In this document: one piece after another, positions 8,064 to 18,040 of the stretch
Position numbering within the stretch: position 1 is the stretch's first letter
Layout: the number at the start of each line of letters is the position of its first letter
DNA from: an uncultured Phocaeicola sp.
Lineage (GTDB): Bacteria > Bacteroidota > Bacteroidia > Bacteroidales > Bacteroidaceae
Assembly: GCA_948566455.1 (NCBI GenBank)
Contig: CAOYQO010000003.1
Span: forward strand, 1-64,000
Length of the DNA: 64,000 nucleotides
Reading direction: 5' to 3'
Program-made: the position numbers and the translations under genes
The notes under the pieces: generated by a model
What the model saw: only the letters and a program-made list of their open reading frames with translations
Database searches by the model: none
What the model was told of the DNA's origin: nothing

Positions 8064-11000
8064 TTAGAATTTTAAATTTATACCAACTTGATAAGTTCTT
8101 GAACTGACACCACCGGTACCGTCACCTACTTGTGCATCAGCCCATTCGGGATCGAATCCTTCATAACTTGTGAAAGTGAAGGGGTTTAATACATTGGCGT
8201 AGATTCTTAAGTTGGAAATATGAAGTTTTGAAATCCATTTCTGTGGAAAAGTATAGCCAAGAGTAATGTTTTTGACTCGGACATATGAGTTATCAACGAA
8301 ATTTTGTGCCCGGTCCTCATTGGCACCACTTTGCCAGTATGCACCGCCTCCTTTACCGTTTCCACCATTGGTTGGGAAGGGATAACTACCGTAATGAGTG
8401 GCTTCCTGATAGGCTATAGAGCCATCAGCACCTAGTATCGGAGCACCTTGCGGTATATAATAATCCATGTTCAGACGATTCATGCCACGCTGTCCATAGT
8501 CTACGAATTCGGCCATGAAGGGAGAGTATACCATTCCTCCCTGACTAGTGTAAATACTGAAAGAGAAATCAATATTCTTGTATGACAGGTTAGAAGTGAA
8601 ACTGCCGGTCCAGGTCGGAGCACAATGTCCGAGGATCATTTTGTCATTGGCATCAATAGTACCATTGCCATCCTTATCATAGATTTTCATCTCGCCTTCA
8701 TAGAATTTGGTTTTCATTTTCGGGTCTTGGGCATAAGCTTGCGCTTCTTCTCGAGTACAGATTCCGGTGTATTTATAGCCGTAGACTACGTCTATAGGGT
8801 GATTGATAAACCATTTGTTACCCACTAAGTCTTCTTTGGTACCATTCAATTCTTTGATAGAGTTAATGTTACGCGCAAAAGAGAAGGTTGTCTCCCAGTT
8901 CCAATCTTTATTCTTTACGTTGATGGTATTCAGTTGGATTTCCATACCCTTATTGTTCACCTTACCCACATTACTTACAATAGAGCCGGTATAGGAACCT
9001 AGTTCAAATGGAGTTTCCATCTCCATCAAGAGATCTTTGGAATCTTTGTTGTAGATATCGATAGATCCATTGATACGATTATTCAAGAAACCGAAGTCAA
9101 GACCGAGGTTGATTTCGGTTGTCTTCTCCCAAGTCAGGTCGGCGTTCGTCATGGTATAACCATAACCGTTGGCAACAGACGATCCGTAATTATAGTAATA
9201 TTTAATATTTGCCAAAGCTTGTGTGTCATAAGGCCCTACACCGGCATTATTACCGGTAACGCCAAAACTGGCACGGAGTTTTAAATTGCTTAACCATTTG
9301 CTGGCAAATCCCATAAAATCTTCATCGGAAATGCGCCATGCCAAGGCAGCTGAGGGGAACATCCCCCAACGATTGTCTTTTTGGAATTTGGAACTGCCGT
9401 CCCAACGTGAAGATACAGTCAGCATGTATTTGCCTTTGTAGGCATAGTTGATACGGGCTACATAAGATAACATGGAGATTTTTTTATAATAGCTAGACTG
9501 ACTTTGTACAGTGCCTGAACCAAGATTATGCCAGTCTACATCAAATGGCATATCCACTACATTGATATAGTCGCCTTGTAATTTTTGTTCATAGACACTG
9601 AATAAGGCCAAGGCATTCAGACTATGATCTCCAAAATTCTTGATGTAATTGGCTTGCGTATCCCAAGTATACGAGAATATTTCATCATTATAGTTTTCGG
9701 CCATGTTTGTTTTTCCAGAACGAAGTTGGGTTTCTCCGTTATAGAATGTACCACGATGGGTTTTGGTATACATGGGGGAGAAAGTAGTTTTAAGAATTAT
9801 TTCTTTAACGGGGCTGTATTGCAAATAAATGTTTGCCATCACATCATAAGAACGTGTATCGTCTTTTGAGTTCAAACGGTCCACCACTGGATTGATGGAG
9901 GAAGTCGGACCACCACCATTGGGATAGATGGCGGCATCTTTACCTGGTTGTGAAATTAATTGTCCTGCCTTTTCCCCTTCCCAATAATAGCATGGCATAT
10001 TAGGGGTCATACGGAACCCTTCCAAAATAGAGTAGTTGCTACCACTCTCTTTGGATGCTGTTGCCATATTTGTGGAGAATCCGGCTGAGATTTTATCTGA
10101 AATCTTATGATCTACTGCTCCTTTTATATTCCAGCGTTCATAACCGTCATACATGATTCCTTCCTCATTTTGATACCCTAGTCCTACGCGGTAGGTTATA
10201 TTTTTTGCATTTCCCGAGATATTGATGAAATGATTCTGTTGTGAGCCGTTACGGGTTACGATATCTACCCAATCGGTATAATTATTATTGAGATACATAT
10301 CTTTCACTATTTGACTGCCATTTCCCCAGAAGTTCAGGAAATTGGCATCAGTCATTTCCCAGTTAGTCATTCCCGAAGAGGCATCCATAGATGAAACCAG
10401 ATAACGGGAGAAACGGAATTTCATGAAATCATCTCCTTCCATAAAGTCCGGCATATTGGCTTTGGTTTTTACACCATAATATCCATCATAGCTGATTGTA
10501 GTCTTGGCTACATCTTTGTCTCCCTTTTTGGTGGTAATCATCACTACACCATTTGTGGCCCGTGAACCATAGATGGCGGTAGATGAAGCATCTTTCAAAA
10601 TGTCCACTTTTTCAATATCCATCGGATTTAGAAAATCCATATTTTCACAAACTACTCCATCGATTACATATAATGGATTGCCGCCATTTAATGAACTTTT
10701 ACCTCGAATCTGAATATTGAATCCGTCACCGGCACGGCTAGAAGACTGTGAGATATTCACTCCAGCAACTTGCCCTTGCAGACTTTCGACAACTGATGTT
10801 GCACCTTTAGCAGAAATCGTCTCTGATTTTACACTACCTACAGAACCGGTAAGGTCTGATTTCTTTACTACACCATAGCCCACTACTACCACTTCGTCCA
10901 GTAGTTTATTATCTGCTTCGACCGTGATAGACAGTTTTTGTTGGTTCCCTACTTTAATTTCCTGTGTTTTATAACCCACGTATGAAATAACTAAGGTAGC

Positions 11001-11318
11001 ACCTGCTGAAATCTCCAGTGTGAAGTTACCGTCCAAGTCAGTTACTGTTCCCTGAGTAGTTCCTTTTATCAATACGGAAACGCCGATCAATGCTTCTCCA
11101 CTTTCGTCTATGATGTTACCCGTAATGATTCGGTTTTGCTGAACCGATTTTAGAATTGCTGAACTTTGTTGGCCTGACCAGTTGTTTGCAAAGGTGGATA
11201 ATGGTAAGGAAACTAGTCCTAAGGAAATTCCGCAAGCAAACCAAAATCTTTTTGGAGAATACCCTGTACTATAACAGAACGGGATTTTAAATACTCTTTT
11301 TTTTCTCATGTCTTTCAT
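8064..11318 (-). CDS. SusC/RagA-family TonB-dependent outer-membrane transporter
   Basis: The 1084-aa protein has an N-terminal export signal, a carboxypeptidase-D-like regulatory domain (ITGNIIDESGEALIG to ISYVGYKTQEI, about 65-135), the TonB-box region LDEVVVVGYG and a plug (PLYVIDGVV, LKDASSTAIYGSRATNGVV). A 22-strand barrel ends in the aromatic YQVGINLKF. There is no STN domain, which fits control by the adjacent HTCS rather than by an ECF sigma/anti-sigma pair. It imports glycan fragments together with SusD. It is the first gene of the minus-strand operon and lies head to head with the HTCS gene. Confidence 0.95.
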   Translation of the reverse strand: MKDMRKKRVFKIPFCYSTGYSPKRFWFACGISLGLVSLPLSTFANNWSGQQSSAILKSVQQNRIITGNIIDESGEALIGVSVLIKGTTQGTVTDLDGNFTLEISAGATLVISYVGYKTQEIKVGNQQKLSITVEADNKLLDEVVVVGYGVVKKSDLTGSVGSVKSETISAKGATSVVESLQGQVAGVNISQSSSRAGDGFNIQIRGKSSLNGGNPLYVIDGVVCENMDFLNPMDIEKVDILKDASSTAIYGSRATNGVVMITTKKGDKDVAKTTISYDGYYGVKTKANMPDFMEGDDFMKFRFSRYLVSSMDASSGMTNWEMTDANFLNFWGNGSQIVKDMYLNNNYTDWVDIVTRNGSQQNHFINISGNAKNITYRVGLGYQNEEGIMYDGYERWNIKGAVDHKISDKISAGFSTNMATASKESGSNYSILEGFRMTPNMPCYYWEGEKAGQLISQPGKDAAIYPNGGGPTSSINPVVDRLNSKDDTRSYDVMANIYLQYSPVKEIILKTTFSPMYTKTHRGTFYNGETQLRSGKTNMAENYNDEIFSYTWDTQANYIKNFGDHSLNALALFSVYEQKLQGDYINVVDMPFDVDWHNLGSGTVQSQSSYYKKISMLSYVARINYAYKGKYMLTVSSRWDGSSKFQKDNRWGMFPSAALAWRISDEDFMGFASKWLSNLKLRASFGVTGNNAGVGPYDTQALANIKYYYNYGSSVANGYGYTMTNADLTWEKTTEINLGLDFGFLNNRINGSIDIYNKDSKDLLMEMETPFELGSYTGSIVSNVGKVNNKGMEIQLNTINVKNKDWNWETTFSFARNINSIKELNGTKEDLVGNKWFINHPIDVVYGYKYTGICTREEAQAYAQDPKMKTKFYEGEMKIYDKDGNGTIDANDKMILGHCAPTWTGSFTSNLSYKNIDFSFSIYTSQGGMVYSPFMAEFVDYGQRGMNRLNMDYYIPQGAPILGADGSIAYQEATHYGSYPFPTNGGNGKGGGAYWQSGANEDRAQNFVDNSYVRVKNITLGYTFPQKWISKLHISNLRIYANVLNPFTFTSYEGFDPEWADAQVGDGTGGVSSRTYQVGINLKF

Positions 11319-11355
11319 TATTAATTTAGTATTAGAGTTGTTTTTGTTTTGATGT

Positions 11356-11363
11356 CAAATATA
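11356..11363 (-). promoter_or_regulatory. -7 box of the susC operon promoter
   Basis: On the minus strand this reads TATATTTG, an exact TAnnTTTG match, 38 bp before the susC start codon. No convincing -33 TTG lies 19-21 nt upstream, which fits a promoter that needs the HTCS as activator. Confidence 0.5.
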
Positions 11364-11523
11364 GACGGATGTTATCTTTTTATAAGTGGAAAAACTGATA
11401 ATTTAGTTGGAATATCTATCAAAGGTAGCTAAACAACATATATTGCGATGGATTAAATGTAGAAAGTACTTTGATGAATACCCATTTTCTGCTAATTTCG
11501 CAAAGGAAACACATTACTTTGAT

Positions 11524-14500
11524 ATGAAAACATACTGGGTTGATATTCTTACCTTTTTCTGTGTAGTAATACTATGCCTTTTTGCAGCCGATGTGCCGGT
11601 AAAAGGAGCTATACCTCAAAAATATTCAGTTACGTACTTTTCCAGTCAGAATGGAGTGGAGGATGGGCTGGTCAACGATATTATCCAAGATCATAAAGGT
11701 CTGTTATGGTTTGCTACTTGGAATGGGCTTTATCGGTTTGATGGTTATAATTTTAAGAATTATAAATCGAATATGGAAGATTTGGGAGGACTGACCAATG
11801 ATCGTTTATTAGATATAGTCGAGGATAAATTCGGATGTATATGGGTATTGTGTTATGATTCCACTTGTTATCGTTTTAATCCTGACAAGGAAGTCTTTGA
11901 ACCTGTCATTCAAAAAACAGCCAATAGCTTTCGGTCAATATCTGTCCTTCCGAATGGAATAGTATGGTTATTACGTGAAGATGGGAGTGCAGTACGGGTC
12001 GTTACGGCTCCCGAAGATTTATCTATGACATTTCAATTCTATTCATCAAGAGAAAATACGTTGTCTACTGGTAAAATCCGGTCTGTATTTATGGATTCGA
12101 AATTACGGGAATGGCTTCTTACGGATGAGGGGGTATATCGACTATATGATTCAGAACTTTCTATTATTTCTTTGTCTGATTGTCGAAAAAGTGAGAAAAT
12201 ACCTTTTTATTTTGCAACAGAGTTGGAAGAATATATATATTTAGGTGCACATCAAGGTAAAGTTTATAAATACTTGTTGACTGGAGAACTTTCTATTCAT
12301 ACTCAATTGCCAACATCGGCTTCTGTGATTTCTATTTTGCCTTCTGTGGCTGGACTGATATATGTTACTGATTCAGACGGCTTTTTTATTCATGACTCTC
12401 TCGGTGAGATAAGACATGTGATGCTTGACTCTCTTTCTCTGTTGAAAGACAAAACCATAGAGTCTGCTAAAATTACTTGTGGAGATTTATTGTGGCTTGT
12501 ACATCCTGTTCCGGGAGTCACTTTGTTTGATCTGAAAACACAGCGTTTAAGCTTTATTGAAGGAAAGGACGAACTGGGAAGACCGCTAAATACTGAAAGT
12601 GATTTTTTTGCTTTTGAGGATCGGAACGATATTTTATGGGTACACCCTAAGGGAGGAGGATTTTCTTATTTTGATTCTCAAAATAGGCGGTTAATACCTT
12701 TTAATACTACGGAGCAGCCTGTCAAGTGGAAATCAAATGACCGCTGTTTTGCTGCTTTTGTTGATAAACAAGGAAATTTATGGATGAGTACCCAGCTCAA
12801 CCGACTTAAGCGTATCACTTTTATCCCTGATAAATTTCATATCTATACGCCTACTCCTCAGGATGTAGAGTTACCTGATAATGAGATCAGGGCACTGTAT
12901 ATAGACAAAAAACAACGTATTTGGACGGGAAGCAGAGATATGAATGTTTCTATATATGATGCCCGGCTTCGATTATTGAAAAGGATGAAATGGGGCAAAG
13001 TATATGCCATCATGCAAGATTCGGCTGGTGTTTATTGGATTTCTACTAAAGGCCAGGGATTGATAAAAGCAACAGAAACTTCAAAAGGCAATTTTGAATT
13101 ACAGCATTTTAAATATAAAGCTGATGACCCCTATTCATTGAGTAATGATAATATTTACTTTACTTTTCAGGATAGTAAGCAGAGACTTTGGGTAGCTACT
13201 TACGGAGGTGGATTGAATTTGATTGAAACTATGCCTGATGGTACTTTAAGATTTATCAATCATCGCAATTTGTTAAAGAGATATCCGATAAGTCATTTTT
13301 ATAAAGTCAGACATATTACTGAAGATAATCAAGGGCGTATCTGGGTGTCTACAACAGCAGGGATTTTACAATTTAAGGTTTCTTTTCATTGTCCTGAAGA
13401 AATAGATTTTCATTCTATATGCCGTGAGCAGGGGAATGTGAATAGCCTTAGTAATAATGACGTACAAATGATTCAATGTATGGATAATGGGAAAATTTTT
13501 GCCATTACTTATGGCGGAGGGTTAAATGAGCTTTCTCCCATGGGGCTCCATTCTTATCAATGTAAATCCTTCACACAGAAAAATGGACTTATTTCAGATA
13601 TTATTTATTCTATGCACGAGGATAAACAAGGGAATTTATGGTTGGTGACGGGTGGTGGATTAGTGAAATTTGTAGCTTCGGCCGAACAGATTCAGTATCC
13701 TAGTGAGCATATCGCATTTAATATGCATTTCAGTGAAGGTGTGGGGGCAACAGATGGCAGGCAGATTTTTTTTGGTACTAACCGAGGTTTGTTCTATTTT
13801 ACCCCTGAGAATATCCATAAAACAGATTTTATACCACAAATATTTTTCTCTTCTATTTGGGTAAACAATCAGGAACTGACTCCCAGAAAAACTCCTTCTA
13901 TTTTGTCTGTTAATCCTGATGATAGCAGGGATATGCAGTTACCTCCTAATAATCATACCCTCAGACTGGTATTTTCTGCTCTAGACATGACCAATACGGA
14001 GTATATTCAATATGCTTACAAGTTAGACGGTTTTGATAAAAACTTTCGTTTGACGGATAACGGGCATGAGGCCAACTATACTAATCTTCCTCCGGGAAAA
14101 TATGTATTTCGTGTAAAGTCTACCAATAATGAAGGTGTATGGGTTGAAAATGAACGAACACTTTCTTTTGAAGTGCTTCCTACTTTCTCTGAGACACCTT
14201 ATGCTACTATGCTCTATATCTTCTTGATTGTATTATTTATTGCAGTTGCCATTTATATATATACCGTTTTTTATCGGATAAAAAATAAGGCTAAAAATGA
14301 AGAATTGATTACTCAATTAAAACTTAGCTTCTTTACTGACGTGTCTCACGAATTAAGAACTCCATTAACATTGATTACCGGACCTTTGGAATATATACTC
14401 AGAGACGAGAGCCTTTCTGGGAAGGTGAGAGATACTTTGAAGATTATTAAAAAGAATAGTGACCGTATGCAGAGGTTGGTAGGGCAGATTTTGGATTTTA

Positions 14501-15879
14501 ATAAAATCCAGAATAGCAAGATGAAACTGAGAGTTCAGTATGTGGATATTATCAGTTTCACGAAAGAGATAATCAACTATTTTACAGCTTTATCTCAAGA
14601 GCGGCATATTAGTCTGAATTTTAACACTCAATTGTCTAAAGTAAATCTTTGGGTGGACAAGGATAAATTAGAGAAAATTATTTTTAATTTGCTGTCTAAT
14701 GCCTTCAAATACACTCCTGATGGCAAGAACATTTGGGTTAGTATGAAAGATGATGGGAATGCAGTCCTTCTTCAAGTTCAAGATGAAGGAGTAGGGATAA
14801 AGAGAGAAAAGCAGAAAGTGATTTTCAATCGTTACGAGAATGTGGTTCCGGATAGCATTTACGCTCCTTTAAGTTCTGGTATCGGACTTTCAGTAGCTAA
14901 AGAACTTGTGGAAATGCATTATGGTAGTATAAATGTGGAAAGTGAGTTCGGAAAAGGGAGCCTATTTACTGTAAGGCTATTAAAAGGTAAAAAACATTAT
15001 CCGTCTGACACGGAATATATATTATCAGATTGGAACGAAGATACAAATTTAGATTTCAATTCTCAAAACGAACTACAAGAATTGAATGAAGCGGAGAAGC
15101 CGCTCATGCTTATTGTTGAAGACAATTATGAATTAAGAGTATTTATCAAACAAATATTTCAGGAAGCATATCGGTCTGTTGAGGCTGATAATGGAGAGGT
15201 TGGATTAAAAAAGGCTTTCTCTGATCTACCTGATATAATAATTACTGATATCATGATGCCTGTAAAAAGTGGTCTACAGATGTTGCAGGAACTAAGGAAC
15301 GATGAACGAACTTCGCATATTCCTGCCATAGTATTGACTGCTAAGACGGATATGGATAGCATTCTGACCGGTATCCATACAGGAGCTGATGATTACATTA
15401 CGAAGCCATTTAGTATTAATTATTTGCAAGCTAAAGTAGAGAATATTCTAACTCGGCGTAAAATGTTACAAGCATATTATTGTAAGGTAGGGTATGAAGA
15501 GGGGAGTGAAAATAAAGAAAAAGATAAATCGGTTCAATTGTCGGCTAAAGATGCCGCTTTTCTTAATAAGTTAGCTGGAATTATGGAAGAGCAACTTAGT
15601 AATCCGGAATTGAATGTAGATCAATTGGTCAGTTATTTCAGTCTGAGTCGGACCAATTTCTTTCATAAGCTGAAGTCTTTAACTGGTATGGCTCCTATAA
15701 TGTATATAAAAGAAATGCGTATGAGGAAAGCTGCTGAACTGATTAAGGAAAACCAATATACAATGTCGGAAATAGCTTATATGGTAGGTTTTAGTGATCC
15801 TCATTATTTTAGTAAAAGTTTTAAATCTTATTGGGGAATGACTTCTACAGAATATGTAAAAAATCAGGTTGGACAATGA
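11524..15879 (+). CDS. Hybrid two-component system (HTCS) sensor-regulator
   Basis: The fused sensor kinase and transcription factor has 1451 aa from the chosen start (MKTYWVDILTF). That start follows a 39-codon open extension and leaves a normal signal/TM segment. In order it has: two periplasmic beta-propellers of Reg_prop repeats (LLWFATWNGLYRFDG and similar, about 35-760), a Y_Y_Y domain (about 795-870), one TM helix (about 893-917), HisKA with His942 in FFTDVSHELRTP, HATPase (FNLLSNAFKYTPDG, DEGVGI), a receiver with Asp1242 in ITDIMMP, and a C-terminal AraC-type HTH (MSEIAYMVGFSDPHYFSKSF). HTCS proteins bind an oligosaccharide directly and activate the adjacent susCD operon. It is transcribed away from susC. 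The ligand is probably a pectic fragment. Confidence 0.95.
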   Translation: MKTYWVDILTFFCVVILCLFAADVPVKGAIPQKYSVTYFSSQNGVEDGLVNDIIQDHKGLLWFATWNGLYRFDGYNFKNYKSNMEDLGGLTNDRLLDIVEDKFGCIWVLCYDSTCYRFNPDKEVFEPVIQKTANSFRSISVLPNGIVWLLREDGSAVRVVTAPEDLSMTFQFYSSRENTLSTGKIRSVFMDSKLREWLLTDEGVYRLYDSELSIISLSDCRKSEKIPFYFATELEEYIYLGAHQGKVYKYLLTGELSIHTQLPTSASVISILPSVAGLIYVTDSDGFFIHDSLGEIRHVMLDSLSLLKDKTIESAKITCGDLLWLVHPVPGVTLFDLKTQRLSFIEGKDELGRPLNTESDFFAFEDRNDILWVHPKGGGFSYFDSQNRRLIPFNTTEQPVKWKSNDRCFAAFVDKQGNLWMSTQLNRLKRITFIPDKFHIYTPTPQDVELPDNEIRALYIDKKQRIWTGSRDMNVSIYDARLRLLKRMKWGKVYAIMQDSAGVYWISTKGQGLIKATETSKGNFELQHFKYKADDPYSLSNDNIYFTFQDSKQRLWVATYGGGLNLIETMPDGTLRFINHRNLLKRYPISHFYKVRHITEDNQGRIWVSTTAGILQFKVSFHCPEEIDFHSICREQGNVNSLSNNDVQMIQCMDNGKIFAITYGGGLNELSPMGLHSYQCKSFTQKNGLISDIIYSMHEDKQGNLWLVTGGGLVKFVASAEQIQYPSEHIAFNMHFSEGVGATDGRQIFFGTNRGLFYFTPENIHKTDFIPQIFFSSIWVNNQELTPRKTPSILSVNPDDSRDMQLPPNNHTLRLVFSALDMTNTEYIQYAYKLDGFDKNFRLTDNGHEANYTNLPPGKYVFRVKSTNNEGVWVENERTLSFEVLPTFSETPYATMLYIFLIVLFIAVAIYIYTVFYRIKNKAKNEELITQLKLSFFTDVSHELRTPLTLITGPLEYILRDESLSGKVRDTLKIIKKNSDRMQRLVGQILDFNKIQNSKMKLRVQYVDIISFTKEIINYFTALSQERHISLNFNTQLSKVNLWVDKDKLEKIIFNLLSNAFKYTPDGKNIWVSMKDDGNAVLLQVQDEGVGIKREKQKVIFNRYENVVPDSIYAPLSSGIGLSVAKELVEMHYGSINVESEFGKGSLFTVRLLKGKKHYPSDTEYILSDWNEDTNLDFNSQNELQELNEAEKPLMLIVEDNYELRVFIKQIFQEAYRSVEADNGEVGLKKAFSDLPDIIITDIMMPVKSGLQMLQELRNDERTSHIPAIVLTAKTDMDSILTGIHTGADDYITKPFSINYLQAKVENILTRRKMLQAYYCKVGYEEGSENKEKDKSVQLSAKDAAFLNKLAGIMEEQLSNPELNVDQLVSYFSLSRTNFFHKLKSLTGMAPIMYIKEMRMRKAAELIKENQYTMSEIAYMVGFSDPHYFSKSFKSYWGMTSTEYVKNQVGQ

Positions 15880-15909
15880 AGATAAATGATGGTAAAGTTA
15901 TATTTTATC

Positions 15910-15946
15910 ATTATATCGGGTGAGCCCATTGTTCACCCGATATAAT
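15910..15946. terminator. Bidirectional terminator between HTCS and GH28
   Basis: A 14-bp perfect stem (ATTATATCGGGTGA / TCACCCGATATAAT) with a 9-nt loop lies between two convergent genes, 30 bp after the HTCS stop and 10 bp before the GH28 stop. A short T-run (CTTATTTTTTC) follows on the plus strand. Confidence 0.7.
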
Positions 15947-15956
15947 AGGGGGCATC

Positions 15957-17362
15957 TTATTTTTTCACCTTATTTCCATTGATATACACTTCATTTAACA
16001 CTACATCTTTGGCTCCGGTAATTAAATTTCCCTTTTTCTCTACATTATTGAAACGGCTGTTTGTTACATGGATGTCTTCAATATTGACACGGTCGTCATA
16101 TCCGGTAATCAAGACTCCGTACTTACTTTTTTCACTGGTAACATTATCCAGATATACATGGCGTACTACAGGTGGGAAATTTCTGTCACATTTTTCACGG
16201 TTTTCATATTGCAGGTTGATTTTCAAAACGGCTTCGCGACATTCACCTACTTCTACATTACGCACATAAATATTTTCAATGACACCACCACGGCAGTTGT
16301 TGGTTTTGATGCGGATGACACGTTCCAGGTTCGGGCTGTCCATTTTGCAGTTTTCAACAAACAGGTTCTTATATCCTCCCGAAATCTCACTGCCTACAAC
16401 TACACCACCGTGTCCGTCTTTCATTTCGCAATTGCGTACAATGATATTTTCACTTGGTACATTCCATTTCCGTCCGTCGGCATTCCGTCCGCTTTTAATG
16501 GCAATGCAGTCGTCTCCAGTATCGAATATACAGTTTTCAATTAATACGTTCTTACTTGATTCCGGATCGCAGCCATCGCTATTGGGACCGTGACTGGAAA
16601 CTTTAACCCCACGCACTGTCAGACTTTCACAAAATAAAGGATGGATAACCCAAAACGGAGAATTTTTCAATGTTACATTTTCTATTAAAATAGTGTTGCA
16701 ACGATATAGATTGATAAGTTGGGGACGTAAACCGTCTTCAAAAGTCATTTGGCGCTTATCTATCGGGGCAAATGTTTCGGCGTACATCAGTAATTTGTCT
16801 CTGCCGCCATTTTTTTGAGCTGTCATACCTTCCTTCCAGCCATAGTGTGGAGCCCACACATACTCCACCAGTTATCATTACTGGCCTGTCCGTCTATAAT
16901 ACCTTTACCGGTAATGCCTATGTTGCTTTCACCATAAGCATAAATTAATGGATGCAAATTGTAACAGTCTACTCCTTCCCAGCGAGTGAGTACGGTTGGA
17001 GTATATAGATATTTCTCTGAAGAAAATTTTAGATAGGCACCTTCTTCCAAATGCAGATTTACATTACTTTTCAGTGTGATAGGACCTGTTAGAAATTCTC
17101 CGGGTGGAACTAATACAGTTCCTCCACCTGTCTGGCTGCATGTGAGGATAGCTAGATTGATTGCTTCATGGCAGAGTATTTCACCATTATTTCCTTCTTT
17201 GGCACCGAAATCTTTAATGTTGTACACACGATCGGGAAAAGAAGTCTTTTTGATTTGTTTTTCTATTTGCTCACTTTCTTTCCAAATCTCTTGTGGTATT
17301 TGTGCATGAGCAAGTCCAAAATATGCACATATACAAAGTACACTAACTAACTTTTTTACCAT
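15957..17362 (-). pseudogene. GH28 polygalacturonase broken by a frameshift
   Basis: Two overlapping frames make one GH28 enzyme. The first (from 17362) has a signal peptide (LAHAQ), IKDFGAKEGN and the N-terminal beta-helix, and runs through DNWWSM before going out of frame. The second (ending 15957) resumes at WAPHYGWKEGMT and carries all catalytic motifs: NSDGCDPES, TGDDCIAIKSG, GHGGVVVGSE and RIKTNNCRGG. The break falls in a TG dinucleotide run (CACACA on the plus strand, 16855-16860). Removing one TG restores DNWWSMWAPHYGWKEG and one frame of about 467 codons. This may be a recent mutation, a slippage-based switch or a sequencing error. Before the break it would have been a periplasmic pectin backbone hydrolase. 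Confidence 0.88.
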
Positions 17363-17733
17363 ATCTTTGATGTTTAATAATTAATAATTTCATAGTTACC
17401 AAAAAATATCTACGATGCAATATTAAAGCATATAATTAGAAAATAAGTGGATTAATTGCCCATTATTGTGTAAATTCTAATAATAGAGGAATAACTGCTG
17501 CTACATTTTTATATTATTTGTATATTCGTACCTTAATAATCTGATATTATGAAATACATCACTTGTATATATTGATATCTGTTGGGGAATTCTTGTCGTG
17601 ATAGGAGGTAGTATTTCTACTACCAAAGATAGTCTTCTGAATATTATAAGATATACAAGCGCAGGATTCCATTAATTCTTCTAGTCTGAAAAAATAATTT
17701 AGTGAACTACCTGTAAAGTATGGAGTAGATCAA
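17363..17733. other. Non-coding AT-rich gap upstream of the broken GH28
   Basis: This 371-bp stretch lacks a credible gene. It contains the region upstream of the GH28 start and a small 7-bp hairpin (GGTAGTA/TACTACC, 17607-17624). No exact TAnnTTTG box was found on the minus strand. Its right part may be untranslatable remains of the kinase fragment that follows. Confidence 0.4.
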
Positions 17734-18039
17734 TTGAACTATGAAAATTACCGTTTGGAAACTAAGAACAGGAGTTTTTTAGTAATTAGACTTTTTATGG
17801 TACTTGTATTGGTGAAATTACCAAAAGGGGAAATGTTTATCTCCACCAATGAATTGCATTTGTCGCTAGTGATAGAGAGCCTGTTTGATAATACTAATAA
17901 ATTTACAGATTCTGGATCTGTAACTCTTAAGATAAAGTTGGATAAGGCACAAAGTAAGTTACGAATTGAAGTAACCGATACCGGCTGTGGCATTCCTCCC
18001 GAAGAACGGGAGGAAATATTTCTGTGTTTGTCTGTATAA
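17734..18039 (+). pseudogene. Histidine-kinase ATPase-domain fragment
   Basis: The frame encodes about 101 residues resembling the middle of a sensor-kinase HATPase domain. ESLFDNTNKFTDSGSVTLKI corresponds to the N box, and VTDTGCGIPPEEREEIF to the G1 box. The dimerisation domain, the phospho-acceptor His and the rest of the ATPase are missing, and the frame ends abruptly 2 bp before the stop codon of the opposing GH88 gene. The N-box residues look degraded (DNTNKF where DNAxKF is usual). It is probably what is left of a deleted hybrid sensor kinase next to the pectin genes. Confidence 0.6.
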
Positions 18040-18040
18040 C

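Noticed and set aside
11407..11523. N-terminal extension of the HTCS
   Set aside because: It adds 39 polar residues ahead of a normal signal/TM start at 11524.
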